Shown one piece after another: positions 18,712 through 28,349 of a DNA stretch of 64,000 nucleotides. The stretch is from Candidatus Altimarinota bacterium (GTDB taxonomy: Bacteria; Patescibacteriota; Gracilibacteria; BD1-5; UBA2023): positions 35,699-99,698 of the forward strand of contig PDRA01000020.1 of assembly GCA_002747975.1 (NCBI GenBank), written 5' to 3'. Below the pieces are notes generated by a model that searched no databases, was not told the DNA's origin, and saw nothing but the letters and a program-made list of their open reading frames with translations. The first letter of the stretch is position 1, and every line of letters begins with the position of its first letter. The position numbers and the translations under genes were made by a program.

Positions 18712-18739
18712 TTGACGAAAACAGATTTTTGAATATAAT
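18712..18739 (+). promoter_or_regulatory. Promoter of the secE-nusG cluster
   Basis: TTGACG (18712-18717) and TATAAT (18734-18739) with a 16-bp spacer. Transcription should begin near 18746, about 19 bases before the secE ATG. Confidence 0.8.
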
Positions 18740-18764
18740 CTGTACAAATTATTTATTTTTTTCT

Positions 18765-19145
18765 ATGTTTACATTTTTCAAAGAAGCTATTCGAGAGCTC
18801 GAACACGTTGTATGGCCAACACCAAAAGAAACTCGAAAATATATGAACTATAATATAGGAGTAATTATTGTTGTGACTCTCATCCTTAGTATACTTGGTA
18901 TCATCATCACGACAGGACTGTCAGAACTACGAAACATCACCTATCAAGGACCAAAAAATACCATCATAAATGATGCTAATACGGATGCAACTCGAGGTGA
19001 TCTCGAAAATCTCAAAAATATCCTCTCTGGAAGCATACAAGCCAGTGGTGAAGCAAAAGGAAATACGCCAGAACTTCGCCTTGATACTTCTCCTGAAGTA
19101 CTTCCAACAGTCGAAGATACGACTACTTCTGGTACCAGTCAATAA
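18765..19145 (+). CDS. secE: Preprotein translocase subunit SecE, 126 aa
   Basis: SecE is the small essential subunit that clamps SecY in the protein-conducting channel. The SecE signature is clear (FFKEAIRELEHVVWPTPKET) and is followed by one membrane helix (IGVIIVVTLILSILGIIITT). The C-terminal tail of about 60 residues is polar and longer than in typical single-helix SecE. The next gene is nusG, the usual neighbour. A longer reading from 18729 is possible, but the ATG at 18765 sits just downstream of a good promoter and directly before the SecE consensus. Confidence 0.92.
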   Translation: MFTFFKEAIRELEHVVWPTPKETRKYMNYNIGVIIVVTLILSILGIIITTGLSELRNITYQGPKNTIINDANTDATRGDLENLKNILSGSIQASGEAKGNTPELRLDTSPEVLPTVEDTTTSGTSQ

Positions 19146-19172
19146 TTTTATGGGTCTTTATTTTAAATTACT

Positions 19173-19724
19173 ATGTTTGATTTCAATACAAAAAAACAAG
19201 GTGAGTGGTACGTAATACGAGTTGTATCTGGTACTGAAGAAAACGTACGTCAATCGCTTCTCCAACGTCGAGAAACATTTGGTCTTGAGGACTATATCCT
19301 CGAGGTTTTTGTACCAATGCATGATAGCATATCAGTGCGAGCGGGTGGAAAAAAAGTAAAACGCAAAAAAAATATTTTTCCTTGATATATTCTCGTACGA
19401 ATGGTTGTAACCAACGAAAGCTGGTACATCGTGCGAAACACCCCAAATGTAACTGGATTCCTCTGAGCTGGTACCGTACCTGTGCCTGTCAGCGGAGATG
19501 AGCTCGAAAAACTGAAATGAGTCCTCACGGAAAAAAGCGAAGAGTACAAAACCGATATTCAAGTTGGTGAATTTGCTACAATAAAAAGTGGACCATTTGA
19601 ATGAAGTGAAGGAAAAGTCGTCGAAGTCAACACCGATAAATGAATGGCAAAAATCATGGTCAATCTCCTTGGACGAGATACTCCTGTCGAAATCGAGTTT
19701 ACCAGTATTATCCAAAAAAAATAA
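19173..19724 (+). CDS. nusG: Transcription termination/antitermination factor NusG, 183 aa
   Basis: NusG binds RNA polymerase and couples it to Rho or the ribosome. The NGN domain begins with EWYVIRVVSGTEENVRQSL and includes KKVKRKKNIFPGYILVRMV and TPNVTGFLG. The C-terminal KOW domain (VGEFATIKSGPFEGSEGKV) is intact. Several glycines at conserved positions, including the FPGY and KSGPF-EGSEG ones, use TGA. It lies 27 bases downstream of secE, the classical order. Confidence 0.93.
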
Positions 19725-19742
19725 TTTCTTTTTTATAAATCT

Positions 19743-20465
19743 ATGCGTATTGCTCTTATTACACTCTTGGTAGCAGCACTGGCATTTATTACCAGTATCA
19801 CTTGGATGCTGGCAAAAAAAGATACGGTAAAAAATCAATTTAGTACACATCAAAACCCTTCTCTTCTTGAGCCAAGAACAAAAAATACAGATTCAAATGC
19901 TGATGCTGTCATCACACTCGAGACGCTTAAGTACCAAGCAAAAACAGAACAAAAACTTGAAAATCTCGAAAAAAAACTTGATGCTATCATCGAATCAAGA
20001 GGAGTACATCAAGAAGAAACTCCTGGAGCTTCTCCAAAAGAACCCCAAAAAGCTCCTCAGATTACCGAGCAAATTGATGCAAAAATTGTCCCTATCTCGG
20101 CAAAATTTCTCTCAAAAATTATGCCAACCATTACACTCAAAAAACTAGATAATAAGGGAATATTTTGACTCAAAATTTTCGATAAGGATATTACCTATAC
20201 AAGCTATGAGGATTCAAAATTTGGAATCACTGTCATCGCTTCTATGCTTCCCTACAATGAATTTCTCAAAAATTTCAAAGCGCTCGATGATAAGGTATTT
20301 ACCGTAAATGAGACAAAAAGTTTTCCATTTAGAAGTTTCTACGTCAATCCGCCAAAATCGGACTCAACCGCGCGACTGGTGATGCAAGTAGAAACACAAA
20401 CTCTCCTGATTACAATACCAAAAAGTCGATTTGCAACATTCAAAAAACTTATTCTCTCAAAATAA
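19743..20465 (+). CDS. Membrane-anchored hypothetical protein, 240 aa
   Basis: A single N-terminal hydrophobic segment (LITLLVAALAFITSITWML) acts as a signal anchor. A coiled coil follows (TLKYQAKTEQKLENLEKKLD), then a Pro/Glu-rich linker and a C-terminal alpha/beta domain of about 110 residues (IFGLKIFDKDITYTSYEDSK, RLVMQVETQTLLITIPKSRF). I do not recognise the domain. Only one TGA codon is present. It sits between nusG and greA on the same strand with short gaps, so it is probably co-transcribed with them. Function unknown. Confidence 0.65.
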
Positions 20466-20495
20466 TTACTTTCTAAAATTTTACTTTTTTTATTT

Positions 20496-20984
20496 ATGGC
20501 AAAAGAAAAAATCATTCTCTCCTCTCAAGGACTCAAAGAACTCCAAGAAGAACTCAAATACCTCAAAGAGGAAAAGCGAGTTGAAATCGCCGCTAAACTC
20601 AAAGAAGCTATTTCATACGGTGACCTCTCGGAAAATGCTGAGTATCAAGCGGCTCGTGATGAACAGGCTCAAATCGAGCTTCGAATTGATGAGCTCGAAG
20701 TCATGCTCAAACCTGGAAACTATGAAATTATAGATACAGAGCATGCGAGCAAAAAACAGCGAGGTGATGTTCATATCGGTACAAAAATCACACTCAAAAA
20801 GAAATCTGATGGCGAAAGCTACACCTACACAATTGTCGGTTCTCAAGAAGCTGATATTCTCGAGAAAAAAATCAGCAACGAATCTCCTATGGGAAAAGCT
20901 CTTATGGGAAAGAAAATCGGCACCACAGTCAAGGTACAAGCTCCAGCTGGAAAGGAAGAATACACCATCGAATCAGCAAAATAA
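20496..20984 (+). CDS. greA: Transcription elongation factor GreA, 162 aa
   Basis: GreA rescues backtracked RNA polymerase by stimulating transcript cleavage through its N-terminal coiled coil. The tip signature GDLSENAEYQAARDEQAQIE carries the catalytic acidic pair. The C-terminal FKBP-like domain (TYTIVGSQEADI...ISNESPMGKALMGKKIG) is complete. Length is normal and no TGA codon is needed in the frame, so this gene is intact under either code. Confidence 0.95.
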   Translation: MAKEKIILSSQGLKELQEELKYLKEEKRVEIAAKLKEAISYGDLSENAEYQAARDEQAQIELRIDELEVMLKPGNYEIIDTEHASKKQRGDVHIGTKITLKKKSDGESYTYTIVGSQEADILEKKISNESPMGKALMGKKIGTTVKVQAPAGKEEYTIESAK

Positions 20985-21005
20985 TTTATTTTTTATTTCT
21001 CTCCT

Positions 21006-21422
21006 TTGAAAGAATTTTTTTATACACATCCAGTACTTGTCCCAGTCATTGCACTCCTAGCAGCTATCGTTTTCAAGTGAATATTTCATGCCCTCGCTGG
21101 GCGTTTTAGTATTGCTGGAATGCTTTGAAGTGGAGGGATGCCAAGTGCTCACTCGACTTTTGTCGTTGCCCTTACTACGATGATTGGTATCAAAGAAAGT
21201 GTATGGAGCAATCTTTTTGCTGTCTGTCTTGTCTTTTCTATCATCATCATCTATGATGCGATGAATGTACGATATCAATCTGGACTTCATGCCAGAAGGC
21301 TCAATAAACTGGCTCCTCACAGAACTGATATACTCAATGAATCAATGGGACATACACCGCTTGAAGCATTTGCTGGTGGTATCATCGGATTCTTGACCGC
21401 TGCTATACTAATGCTTGTATAA
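21006..21422 (+). CDS. Divergent PAP2 family (DUF212) membrane protein, 138 aa
   Basis: Members are small integral membrane proteins distantly related to PAP2 phosphatases. Recognisable family text includes GMLGSGGMPSAHST, YDAMNVRYQSGLHARRLN and NESMGHTPLEAFAGGIIG, with about four hydrophobic helices. The conserved Ser-Ala-His of the phosphatase core is present (PSAHS). No ATG is available at the N-terminus; the likely start is TTG at 21006. Its stop TAA overlaps the ATG of rlmN by one base (TAATG), suggesting translational coupling. Confidence 0.82.
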
Positions 21423-22552
21423 TGAATATACAAGACAAAATATCTATTCATGATGAAAAAAAAATTATAACGCTTCTCGAGGAAAATGGCGAGAAGAAAT
21501 TTCGCTATACTCAGATCGAAAATGCAGTCTATAAAAACTGAATTTGTGATTTTGATGCGATGACTACCCTCTCAAAAGAAGTACGAGAACTCATGAAAAA
21601 AAACTGTTTTTTTGAATCACTCTCCACCCACTCAACTTCGACAAGTGATGATGGACAGACGACGAAATTTCTCTTCAAAACCTATGATGGGCAAATGATA
21701 GAAAGTGTCATCATGCGACATCTCTCTGGACGAAATACACTGTGTGTAAGCTGTCAAGCTGGTTGTCCTATGGCCTGTACTTTTTGTGCAACTTGAAAAC
21801 TTGGACTCCTTCGAAATCTCGAATTTTATGAAATCATCGAGCAACTCATGATGGCAAACAAATTACTTGAAAAAGAAGGAAAAAAAATCAGAAATATCGT
21901 CTACATGGGAATGGGTGAACCTTTTTTGAACTATAACAATATAAAAGAATCCATTCGCATTGCCAGCAATCAAAAAAAACTTGACCTCTCCAGTCGACGA
22001 ATTACTATTTCTACCTGTGGAATTGTCCCATGAATCAAGAAACTTGCCGAAGACTTTCCTCAAGTTTCACTGGCCGTATCTCTTCATGCTCCAAATGATG
22101 AAACTCGCCGAAAAATCATGCCTGTTGATCATACCTATCCACTCAAGGAACTCATGAGTGCCCTCGATGAATACGTGAAAAAAACAAATAAACGAATTTT
22201 TTATGAGTATATTATGATTGCTGGTGTGACCGATAAGCCTCAATTTGCTCATGAACTTGCTGATCTTCTCAAAGGTCGGCTGGCACATGTAAATTTTATT
22301 CCCTACAATCCATGAGAAGGAATTATGGGAAATGGTTACTTGCCAACTTCAAATCTTCTTATGAAAAAATTTCAAAAAACCCTCGAAGCATGCGGGATTC
22401 CCTCAACAATTCGACACACAATGTGAGATGATATCGATGCTGCTTGCGGACAGCTTGCACTCAAAGAAAAAGGGAGGTCACTGGCTGGAAAAGAGGGAAA
22501 ATCTATGAAAGGACTCGTTGAAAAATACTGGCAAGAAGGAGAGAAAAAATAA
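21422..22552 (+). CDS. rlmN: Dual-specificity RNA methyltransferase RlmN, 376 aa
   Basis: RlmN is a radical-SAM enzyme that methylates C2 of A2503 in 23S rRNA and A37 in some tRNAs. The cluster motif CPMACTFC gives Cys115, Cys119 and Cys122. Downstream the family strings NIVYMGMGEPFLNY, ISTCGIVPGI, LAVSLHAPND and the late catalytic cysteine in AACGQLALKEKG are present. Glycines after FCAT and in the IPYNPGEG and TIRHTMGDD motifs are TGA-coded. Length matches the family. A strong terminator follows. Confidence 0.93.
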
Positions 22553-22590
22553 GTTTCTTTATAAAAAATTTGACTTATTTTTGTTTTTTT

Positions 22591-22619
22591 ATACCATACC
22601 TCCCCGTATGGTATTTTTT
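22591..22619 (+). terminator. Terminator after rlmN
   Basis: ATACCATAC-CTCCCC-GTATGGTAT followed by six T is a textbook rho-independent terminator. Confidence 0.9.
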
Positions 22620-22627
22620 ATTTCAAT

Positions 22628-22870
22628 ATGCAATCAAATAAACAAAAATCTCTGGTCTCACTCAAAAAAGCAAAGACCTCTCTCGAAAAAATCATCACCA
22701 TGATAGAACAAGATGAAGTATGTACTGATATTATTCATCAAAATCTATCAGTCATAGGACTGGTACAATCGAGCAACCTCTCTCTTCTTACCGCTTTTAT
22801 AGAAAATTGCGAGAATACGCAGAATCAAAAACAAGAAATCTTGCATATTTTCAAACTCCTCCAAAAATAA
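22628..22870 (+). CDS. Small CsoR/FrmR-like (DUF156-like) helical protein, 80 aa
   Basis: The pattern KKAKTSLEKIITMIEQDEVC, IIHQNLSVIGLV and LLTAFIENC matches the three-helix layout of CsoR/RcnR/FrmR repressors, including the first cysteine (DEVC) and the cysteine near the end of helix 2 (ENC). The histidine normally four residues before that second cysteine is Phe here, so the copper-type Cys-His-Cys site is incomplete. It could bind another ligand, sense thiols, or be a diverged non-metal version. It is 19 bases from a DUF4395-like membrane protein that is also Cys-rich. Identification rests on a short protein and is tentative. Confidence 0.5.
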   Translation: MQSNKQKSLVSLKKAKTSLEKIITMIEQDEVCTDIIHQNLSVIGLVQSSNLSLLTAFIENCENTQNQKQEILHIFKLLQK

Positions 22871-22889
22871 TATTTTTAATTTTTTATAT

Positions 22890-23474
22890 ATGAAATTTTT
22901 TACAGATTTTCTTTTCAAAAAAGAAATTTGACAGGTTATTCCTGACCTCAAAATCCACTGAAAACCAGCTCCCTACGGAGTTATCAATGAGCGAGCAATT
23001 CGAGCAACAGCCTGAATCATGTTTACTCTTGGGCTTATTACATTTTTTATTGTTTTTTCGACAAAAAACTTTACCCTTCTCTATCCGACTCTTGCAGCAT
23101 TTTGGATACAGTTTTTTATAACAGTTTTTTTCTGACCTCAATACGCACCGTTTTCGATTATTGGAAGATGGATTGTCTCAAAACAACAACCAGAATATGT
23201 ATGAGCCATACAAAAGCGGTTCGCCTGGGGAATTGGTCTTGTTATGGCGACGACCATGTTTCTAGTAACAGCCGTATGAGGCATTACTGGTATGATTCCA
23301 ATGAGTATTTGTCTCGTGTGCTTGAGTTTTATGTGGCTCGAGTCAGCAGCTGGTATCTGCGTATGATGCAAAATATATGGATGGCTGCTTTCAAAAGGAT
23401 ATATCCAAACACCAGAGCACAAACCGGCCTGTCCAGGATGAGCCTGCAGTCTTGATTTCTCGCAAAAGAAATAA
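22890..23474 (+). CDS. DUF4395-like membrane protein, 194 aa
   Basis: It has about four hydrophobic helices, including IMFTLGLITFFIVFSTKNF and FAWGIGLVMATTMFLVTAV. A Cys-containing signature follows (CLVCLSFMWLESAAGICVGC) and the tail HKPACPGGACSLDF, which matches the C-terminal CPGGAC tail seen in DUF4395 proteins. Eight TGA codons are glycine, two of them inside the Cys motifs. DUF4395 proteins are often associated with sulfur or thiol chemistry, but the activity is not established. Adjacency to the CsoR-like gene suggests a two-gene unit. Confidence 0.7.
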
Positions 23475-23567
23475 TATCGAGCAAACAAAACTCTAAAAAA
23501 AATTTACTTTTTTAAAAAAAAGAGTACAATAGTAGAAGTATATATTCTTTTTAATTCAGAAAAAAAT

Positions 23568-24050
23568 ATGACACAAAAAAATAACCCTTCTGTGGAAGAA
23601 ACCATACAAACCGTCGAAACTCTCAAACAAAATAACAAACATAAACAAGCCCTCGATACTGTGCTCGTATGACTCAAACAACATACTGATGACTATAGAC
23701 TCTACGAAGAACTTGCCGATATTTATCTCTACCAAGGAAACATAGAAAAAGCTGAAGAAGTCATCGGATACGCTCGAGAACTTCATCCAGAATCTGGTAC
23801 TGGTATATTTCTCGAAGGATATATCGCCGTCGAAAAATGAGATTTTGATGGAGCAATCAAAATTCTCTCAAAAGCAAATCTCCAATTTCCAAATAATCCT
23901 GAAATCCTGCGAAACCTTGGTTGGTCATACGTCATGAAAGGATCCGTTGATAAAGGAATTATTCTCTTGCGACGAGCGCTGGCTCTTGATCCAGATCATC
24001 CAATCACAATCCAGAATCTCTCAAATGCACTTCTGTCCGTTGATCAATAA
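23568..24050 (+). CDS. TPR-repeat protein, 160 aa
   Basis: It contains about three to four tetratricopeptide repeats: YRLYEELADIYLYQGNIEKA, GIFLEGYIAVEKGDFDGAIK and EILRNLGWSYVMKGSVDKGI. There is no signal peptide, so it is probably a cytoplasmic scaffold. A promoter-like TACAAT lies about 40 bases upstream. The next gene begins six bases after its stop and is probably co-transcribed. Partners cannot be inferred. Confidence 0.75.
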
Positions 24051-24056
24051 TACACT

Positions 24057-24428
24057 ATGTTTACTCTTCCTGTCTGAGATCTTTTAGCCAGCTATACCTG
24101 AGATAGCAAGGTATTTTCTTTTTCTGGTCATGTTTTTGATGGATATTATGACGATCTTATTTTCAAGAAAGAACTCTCATTTCACATAAAACTCATTGCT
24201 CTTGATGATGGCATCGAGGGTCACTTTACTGATCTTCATACTCGTGTAAAATACGAAAATATTACAACTGACGTTTCTCTTGAATCATTTGAAAGAATAT
24301 GGAAACTCAAACCAACAAAAAATGACCCCGATGATATAAAGCCAATCAACAAAAAAGATATGACGATTGATATAGGAGAGGTCATTCGAGAAGAGATTAT
24401 TATGTACTGTTGTAACGAAAATTTATAA
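24057..24428 (+). CDS. YceD/DUF177-like protein, 123 aa
   Basis: The protein is short and beta-rich with an acidic C-terminal segment. The text IDIGEVIREEIIMY resembles the late EEI-containing helix of YceD/DUF177 proteins, which are usually encoded beside rpmF and linked to rRNA or ribosome metabolism. The N-terminal part (FKKELSFHIKLIALDDGIEG) also fits the fold. The terminal CxxC-like zinc site is reduced to CC. rpmF is not adjacent here, which weakens the call. It ends 12 bases before the convergent FemAB stop. Confidence 0.45.
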
Positions 24429-24440
24429 AATATTTCTTTT

Positions 24441-25400
24441 TTATCGAAAGATTTGACGAATTTTCCTTATAAAACAAAGTAATCCGTAACGAAATGGGAG
24501 GATTGGATAGAGAGATTTAGCTGGAAGTGTTTCGACAAAACCACCAAACTTTGCTTTGAACTGGGAAACTCCCGAGAGTGGATCATTTGGATTCTCTGGC
24601 TTAGCAATACCCAAGAAATCATACGTTCTACAATTCTGTTTTTTTGCTTCTTGGATGGCCGTCCATTGAAGGAGGTATGGAGCCTGTTGCCGACGAGCAA
24701 ACGGATTGCTTGAAGAAGCTCCATAATAATAAATAGCTCTCTGGTTAAAAAATACAAAAATCCCAGCTGCTATCATATCTCATTGAAAAAAAGCTCAAAA
24801 AAGTCTGCCATCCTCTCATAAAATTTCGAGAAAATGCTCATAGTATGACTGGCTATTTCCGGCAAAACCATCACGCTGAGTGGTCTCTTGTAAGAGGTCA
24901 AAAAAGAGGGAAATATTTTCTTTACTTTTTTCAAGTGGTCGCACTTCTACTCATCGCTTTTGTGCCAGCCGTATATTATAGCGGCCTTTCTGATGCATTC
25001 CAGAGAGAAGCTCATCTTCACTGAGGCGAAGATCAAGGCATCTTGTATAGGGAGTTAGGAAGCTTTTATATGGCTTTTTTCCATTTGAGAGAGAATCGAT
25101 CGTATCAATGGGTTCAATTTGCAAAAAAACAATACGCTTTTTTTTGAGGTATTTTTTGAGTTCGCAGATACATGTGTCCACATCATCAGAGACCTGATGG
25201 GCTCAAACACCATTTACAAAAGCTCCAAACAGACCAAATCCTATACTTCGAATTTCTACCAAAAAATATGTTGAGCCAGTATTTCCAAAATAAAAAACTT
25301 CTTTTGCCTGATTTGAATCCAGTAAAATTTGTTTCCAATATGAAGACTGCCAAAACGAAAGATGAGCATCAGAAACCTCAGAAATCTGCGTATACTTCAT
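24441..25400 (-). CDS. FemAB/FmhB-like peptidyltransferase, 319 aa
   Basis: FemAB enzymes add amino acids from aminoacyl-tRNA to the peptidoglycan stem peptide to build cross-bridges. Visible family features are the GNAT-like segments GMHQKGRYNIRLAQKRGVEV and FFDLLQETTQRDGF. Also present are YYYGASSSNPFARRQQAPYL and FKAKFGG near the C-terminus. Glycines in several turns are TGA-coded. It is cytoplasmic (no signal). Together with murE and mraY in this window it supports active cell-wall synthesis. Confidence 0.85.
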
Positions 25401-25459
25401 AGTAAAAATTAAAAAGATAAAAAGAGTGTATGAATTTGTAAAATAAAAGCAAGAAAAGT

Positions 25460-25488
25460 TTGCAAAAAATACAAAAATCTGTTATACT
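25460..25488 (+). promoter_or_regulatory. Promoter of the STAS gene
   Basis: TTGCAA (25460-25465) and TATACT (25483-25488) with a 17-bp spacer, about 30 bases before the ATG. Confidence 0.72.
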
Positions 25489-25518
25489 GTGAGAGATATA
25501 ATTTTTTATTACGTTGTT

Positions 25519-25875
25519 ATGTTCACTCATCTTGAAATAAAAACAGCATCTACAAACACTGGAGTTAAGATTTTTTCTTTTGACGGAGAACTCGATGAAA
25601 CCAATGTAGATACCACTTTTCCAAATATTATTGAAGCAATTGGAGACTTTTCGGATGCAAAAATTCTTTTCAATCTTGAAAATCTATCCTATCTCAATAG
25701 TAAATCTATCTGATATATTGCTGATATTGCTCAGAGAAGTGAGGACAGCGGATGAAAATTTGCCCTCTGTAGTCTCACACCAGAAGTTCATGATACGCTT
25801 GATCTTGTTGGGATTACTTCTATTATTCCAACCTACAAAAACCAAGATACAGCACTCGTTGAACTTTCAAAATAA
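25519..25875 (+). CDS. STAS-domain anti-sigma-factor-antagonist-like protein, 118 aa
   Basis: The protein is a single STAS domain: VKIFSFDGELDETNVDTTF, then AKILFNLENLSYLNSKSIGY, where the second Ser lies at the usual phosphorylation position (NSKS). The C-terminal helix LDLVGITSIIPTYKN is characteristic. In partner switching such a protein binds an RsbW-like kinase when unphosphorylated. A candidate RsbW-like protein is encoded 10 kb away on the other strand (35556-36092). No sigma factor is visible nearby. It has its own promoter and terminator and so is monocistronic. Confidence 0.82.
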
Positions 25876-25890
25876 ATAGATATTTTCTTT

Positions 25891-25917
25891 TTCCCTCCTC
25901 TTTGGAGGGATTTTTTA
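25891..25917 (+). terminator. Terminator after the STAS gene
   Basis: TCCCTCC-TCTT-TGGAGGGA followed by six T. Confidence 0.88.
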
Positions 25918-25953
25918 TTGCTTTTTTTCTATTTTTTCTTAGAGTAAGAAAAG

Positions 25954-25968
25954 TATAATTTTTTGTGT
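25954..25968 (+). promoter_or_regulatory. -10 element implying a leaderless transcript
   Basis: TATAAT at 25954-25959 lies only nine bases before the ATG at 25969, so the start of transcription should fall within about three bases of the start codon. A clear -35 box at normal spacing is not visible. Confidence 0.5.
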
Positions 25969-28212
25969 ATGAAACTTGTTGCTCTTGATCTTGAAACCAC
26001 TGGACTCGACTCAAAAGTCGATACCATTATAGAGATTGCTGCAATCAAATTTTCACTCGTAAAACAGTGAAATACATTTGAAGTACAAGATGTAGAAGAG
26101 CGAACCATGCTTATCGATCCAGAGCGGCCTATAGACGAAGAGATTTCTCTGATTACGGGAATACTCCCACAAATGCTGGCTGGTAAAAAAACATGGAAAA
26201 ATGTACAGGAAAAAGTCAGGAATTTTATCGGAGACTTGCCGATTGTTGGACACAATATTTTATTTGACAAAGCTATTCTCGAAGCACATGGCTTTGATTT
26301 GAAAGATACTCTTTTTCTCGATACTTTTGAGCTGGCAAGCATACTCTCAAGCGAGGCATCAAGTCTCAATCTCGGGTTTCTCGCTGACTTTTATAATATC
26401 AAAAAACGCTGAGATGAGCATAGAGCGCTCACTGATACTTGGATTGCTGTTGATCTCTTTTGTTTATTGCTCGAAGAAATAACAAAATGGAGTCAAAGAG
26501 AAAAAATCATCTGGAATACTGTCATGAAAATTACAGACGATCCCTGCCTCAAAAAAATAGCAGAAATTACAGAAAATATCCTTGATACAAATCCTTCATT
26601 TACACTTGAGGAGGGAGAGCAAAAAAGACAAGAAAAATGAGAAAACACTCAATTTCTGAAAAATCATACTTTTCATACTTACAATATTTTCTCCCCTTGC
26701 GAAAAAGAAGAAAAAAAATTCTTCACATCAAAATGAAAATCTACCCTCATTGTTCGAAATAGAGATGAAGCCAAAAATATACAAGAAAGACTGGACACAT
26801 ACAGTATATCAAATACCTACATTCCAAGCAAGAGCTCATATATATCACTTCCAACACTCAAAGAAGTCCTTGACTGAAAATGAAAATACAGTCGAAAGAT
26901 GGCAATCCTTATTGCAAGACTTATTTTCTGGCGAGAACAAAAACAAACAGAAAACCTCGATGGTTTTCGAGCCTACTGAGAAGAATATGAACTTCTCCCA
27001 ATATTTTGTATGAAAGAAGATGAAGATTGCAGTGAATATCATCAAAAAATACAAAACAGTCATCACACCCAAATCACTCTTGTCACAGCGCATACTTTTG
27101 CTCAAGACAAGCAAGTATACAGTGATCTCATCTACAAAGACGCCACTCTTCTCGAATGAATCCTTCGACAGGCCTTTTCAAAGCGAGTTTCTTTTGGGAT
27201 TCTCTTCAAAAAAATAGAAACACTCACTGTTTGTCCCTGTATTACAAAAATAAAAGAATACCTTCAAATTATGGAATCTCTCTACTTACAAAGCGTACAG
27301 CGCCCAAGTGGACCAGATCCATTTCCCCCATGAAATTTTGGTGAAACCTATGTAATCGATCAAGAAACACTCTGGTGAAAACACTCTACTTCCCTTGTCC
27401 TCTGGACAAAAAAACTTTGGGAAACAAGCAAAGAGTGGAATCAAAATTTTCAAACAGACTCCGTCCGAGAGAGCGCGGCGCAGGCATATATTACTGCGTC
27501 CATTCGTACTCTCTGTCAGTATCATCTTTTTCTCAAAAAAGATATATATGCCATCATATCAATTCGAAATGAAAATACTGCGGTCCAATATATATCGAGT
27601 CATCTCAATACTCTCTTACAAGAGAGTCCTGGAGAATATATGGATTATACTCGAGAGAATCCTTCTGGAAATGATTTTATCAAAAATACCTATCATGCCC
27701 ATGCCGTCAAAACATATACACACCCAGAAAAGATTGTCACCCAGGCATCGTACAAAAAAGTCACCGCTAAAAAAACCGTTATCCTCACAACCAGCCTTCG
27801 CCATATAAGAGAAATACATGAGGAACTCTCTTCTTTTTGTGACCATGAATTTCTTGTCCAAGGAATATCAGGATGAAAAGAAAAAATGCTCTACAACTTT
27901 CAACAGGCTTCCTCAGCTGTGCTTGTAGGACTTATAGAGAGCTGGCGAGACAAGAGTGAACTCTGGAAACATGCATGAGCCCTGTTTATCGCAAAAGTCC
28001 CATTTGATCCGCCAAGCGATCCATATTTTCTCGTGAAAACAAAAACAATGCAAAACAATTTCGATGGATACAGCATTCCTCTTGTCATCGCTCGTATCAA
28101 TACATTGGTCGGAAATGCACGACTTGCAAATCCAGATTTACAAGTGTTTTGTAGCGATGCTCGGCTCTCCAAATCAAAATGGGGAAAAAAGGTCTCTGAA
28201 AATCTGCTCTAA
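25969..28212 (+). CDS. DnaQ-like exonuclease fused to a degenerate DinG-like helicase, 747 aa
   Basis: Residues 1-170 are a DEDD 3'-5' exonuclease: LVALDLETTGLDSKVDTIIE (ExoI with DxE), VGHNILFDKAILEAHGF (ExoII) and HRALTDTWIAVDLF (ExoIII). The rest aligns by eye with DinG-type helicases, most clearly the C-terminal lobe (VILTTSLRHIREIHEEL, FLVQGISGGKEKMLYNF, AKVPFDPPSDPYF). I could not find a canonical Walker A GTGTGKT. The place of DEAH is YKDATLLEG, and the four-cysteine iron-sulfur set is not apparent, so the helicase motor looks inactive or highly diverged. This exonuclease-DinG architecture is known in Firmicutes. It is monocistronic. Confidence 0.78.
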
Positions 28213-28297
28213 CTTCAGCCAAAGGGAGGATTTGCCTTTGAAAAATATTTTTGCAAGTATTTTTTTGCAATTTGCAAGTATTTTTTTAAAAAAAGAT

Positions 28298-28326
28298 TTG
28301 CATATATTTCAAATATGTGCTACTCT
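28298..28326 (+). promoter_or_regulatory. Promoter of the type IV pilus cluster
   Basis: TTGCAT (28298-28303) and TACTCT (28321-28326) with a 17-bp spacer, about 24 bases before the ATG. Just upstream (28249-28287) the string TTTGCAAGTATTTTTTT occurs twice in direct orientation and could be a regulatory element. Confidence 0.6.
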
Positions 28327-28349
28327 GTAAGAGAACTTATTTTTTTCTT

